Shown piece after piece: positions 6,045 through 6,285 of a DNA stretch of 6,285 bases. The stretch's first letter is position 1; every line of letters starts with the position of its first letter. Source of the stretch: Bacteroidales bacterium (GTDB taxonomy: Bacteria > Bacteroidota > Bacteroidia > Bacteroidales > UBA7960); NCBI GenBank assembly GCA_007128045.1, contig SKYG01000225.1, positions 1 to 6,285 on the forward strand, given 5' to 3'. The notes below the pieces were generated by a model. It was not told the origin of the DNA and did not search any database. It worked only from the letters and a program-made list of their open reading frames with translations. A program made the translations under genes and the position numbers.

Positions 6045-6285
6045 TTTGCTCTTCTATTTTTAACGGTTCTTGATAAAGTTCCATTTGCCGGAATAATTCT
6101 TTCTGTAACTCTTGAGCAGTTTCTTTGTATTCCGGTTTGTTATAAAAATTAATTATTTCATTTGGATCCTTTTGAAGGTCGAATAACCAGGGTTTATCAT
6201 GTGGCGAAAGTACCAGTTTATATTGGTTGTTAACTGCTGCAACCCAATTGCCGTATGCATTTGTCATATAAACTATGCGGTCATC
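5899..6285 (-). CDS. C-terminal part of an upstream S1-family sulfatase (5' end outside window)
   Basis: Only the last 128 codons are visible, continuing from beyond the right edge. The first 75 or so residues carry a typical sulfatase ending: RIVYMTNAYGNWVAAV, then YKLVLSPHDKPWLFDLQKDPNE, then a helix with EYKETAQELQKELF. Catalytic residues would lie upstream and cannot be checked. The last 48 or so codons run inside the next sulfatase gene in another frame to a TGA at 5899-5901. That tail (from about KNILHQRAGHSC on) lacks sulfatase-like features and is probably incidental extension after loss of an earlier stop. It is the first of at least three sulfatase frames in the same direction, consistent with an operon. 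Family assignment is good; substrate and exact natural end are not known. Confidence 0.82.
   Translation of the reverse strand, partial: DDRIVYMTNAYGNWVAAVNNQYKLVLSPHDKPWLFDLQKDPNEIINFYNKPEYKETAQELQKELFRQMELYQEPLKIEEQNEQKNILHQRAGHSCPVFAMQAAGRTAQTQHSLGNHRRYLATVYRVLW

Overview
All recognisable genes in this window lie on the minus strand, so the locus reads from the right end to the left. It looks like part of a polysaccharide-utilisation region of a sulfated-glycan degrader, most likely a member of the Bacteroidota. The reasons are several formylglycine-type (S1) sulfatases side by side, a probable lipoprotein sulfatase with Cys20 followed by polar residues, a carbohydrate-binding/Calx-beta/beta-helix secreted protein, and starts with A/T-rich leaders and no good Shine-Dalgarno sequence. 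No taxonomic marker gene is present, so the assignment is an inference; Planctomycetes, Lentisphaerae or Kiritimatiellae carry similar sulfatase sets.

Layout in the direction of transcription: (1) 6285-5899, the C-terminal end of a sulfatase that begins outside the window and overlaps the next gene by 146 nt. (2) 6044-4125, a complete 639-residue sulfatase with motif CSPSR, a probable lipidated N-terminus and a HEAT-like helical C-terminal region. (3) A 241-nt spacer holding a 24-nt imperfect direct repeat, a 17-bp near-palindrome, and an array of eight 8-bp units that ends 12 nt before the next start codon. (4) 3883-2180, a complete 567-residue sulfatase with motif CAPSR and an N-terminal membrane anchor or signal. 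(5) A 250-nt spacer whose first half reads as a coding-like 43-residue tail one frame off the sulfatase, suggesting a frameshift near its 3' end. (6) 1929-1, a secreted protein open to the left edge. It begins like a sulfatase but loses the whole catalytic core after about 70 residues, and continues in frame into a carbohydrate-binding-like domain, a Calx-beta-like domain and a right-handed parallel beta-helix.

Together the genes fit an exported enzyme set in which S1 sulfatases remove sulfate esters from a complex, probably marine or host-derived, glycan and a beta-helix protein binds or cleaves the backbone. The substrate cannot be named from the sequence. No SusC/SusD pair, regulator, sulfatase-maturating enzyme, RNA gene, insertion sequence or CRISPR array is visible. 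The least ordinary points are the headless-core sulfatase fusion, the 8-bp tandem array in the leader of a sulfatase, the repeated 24-nt element with a palindrome, and the apparent 3' frameshift.
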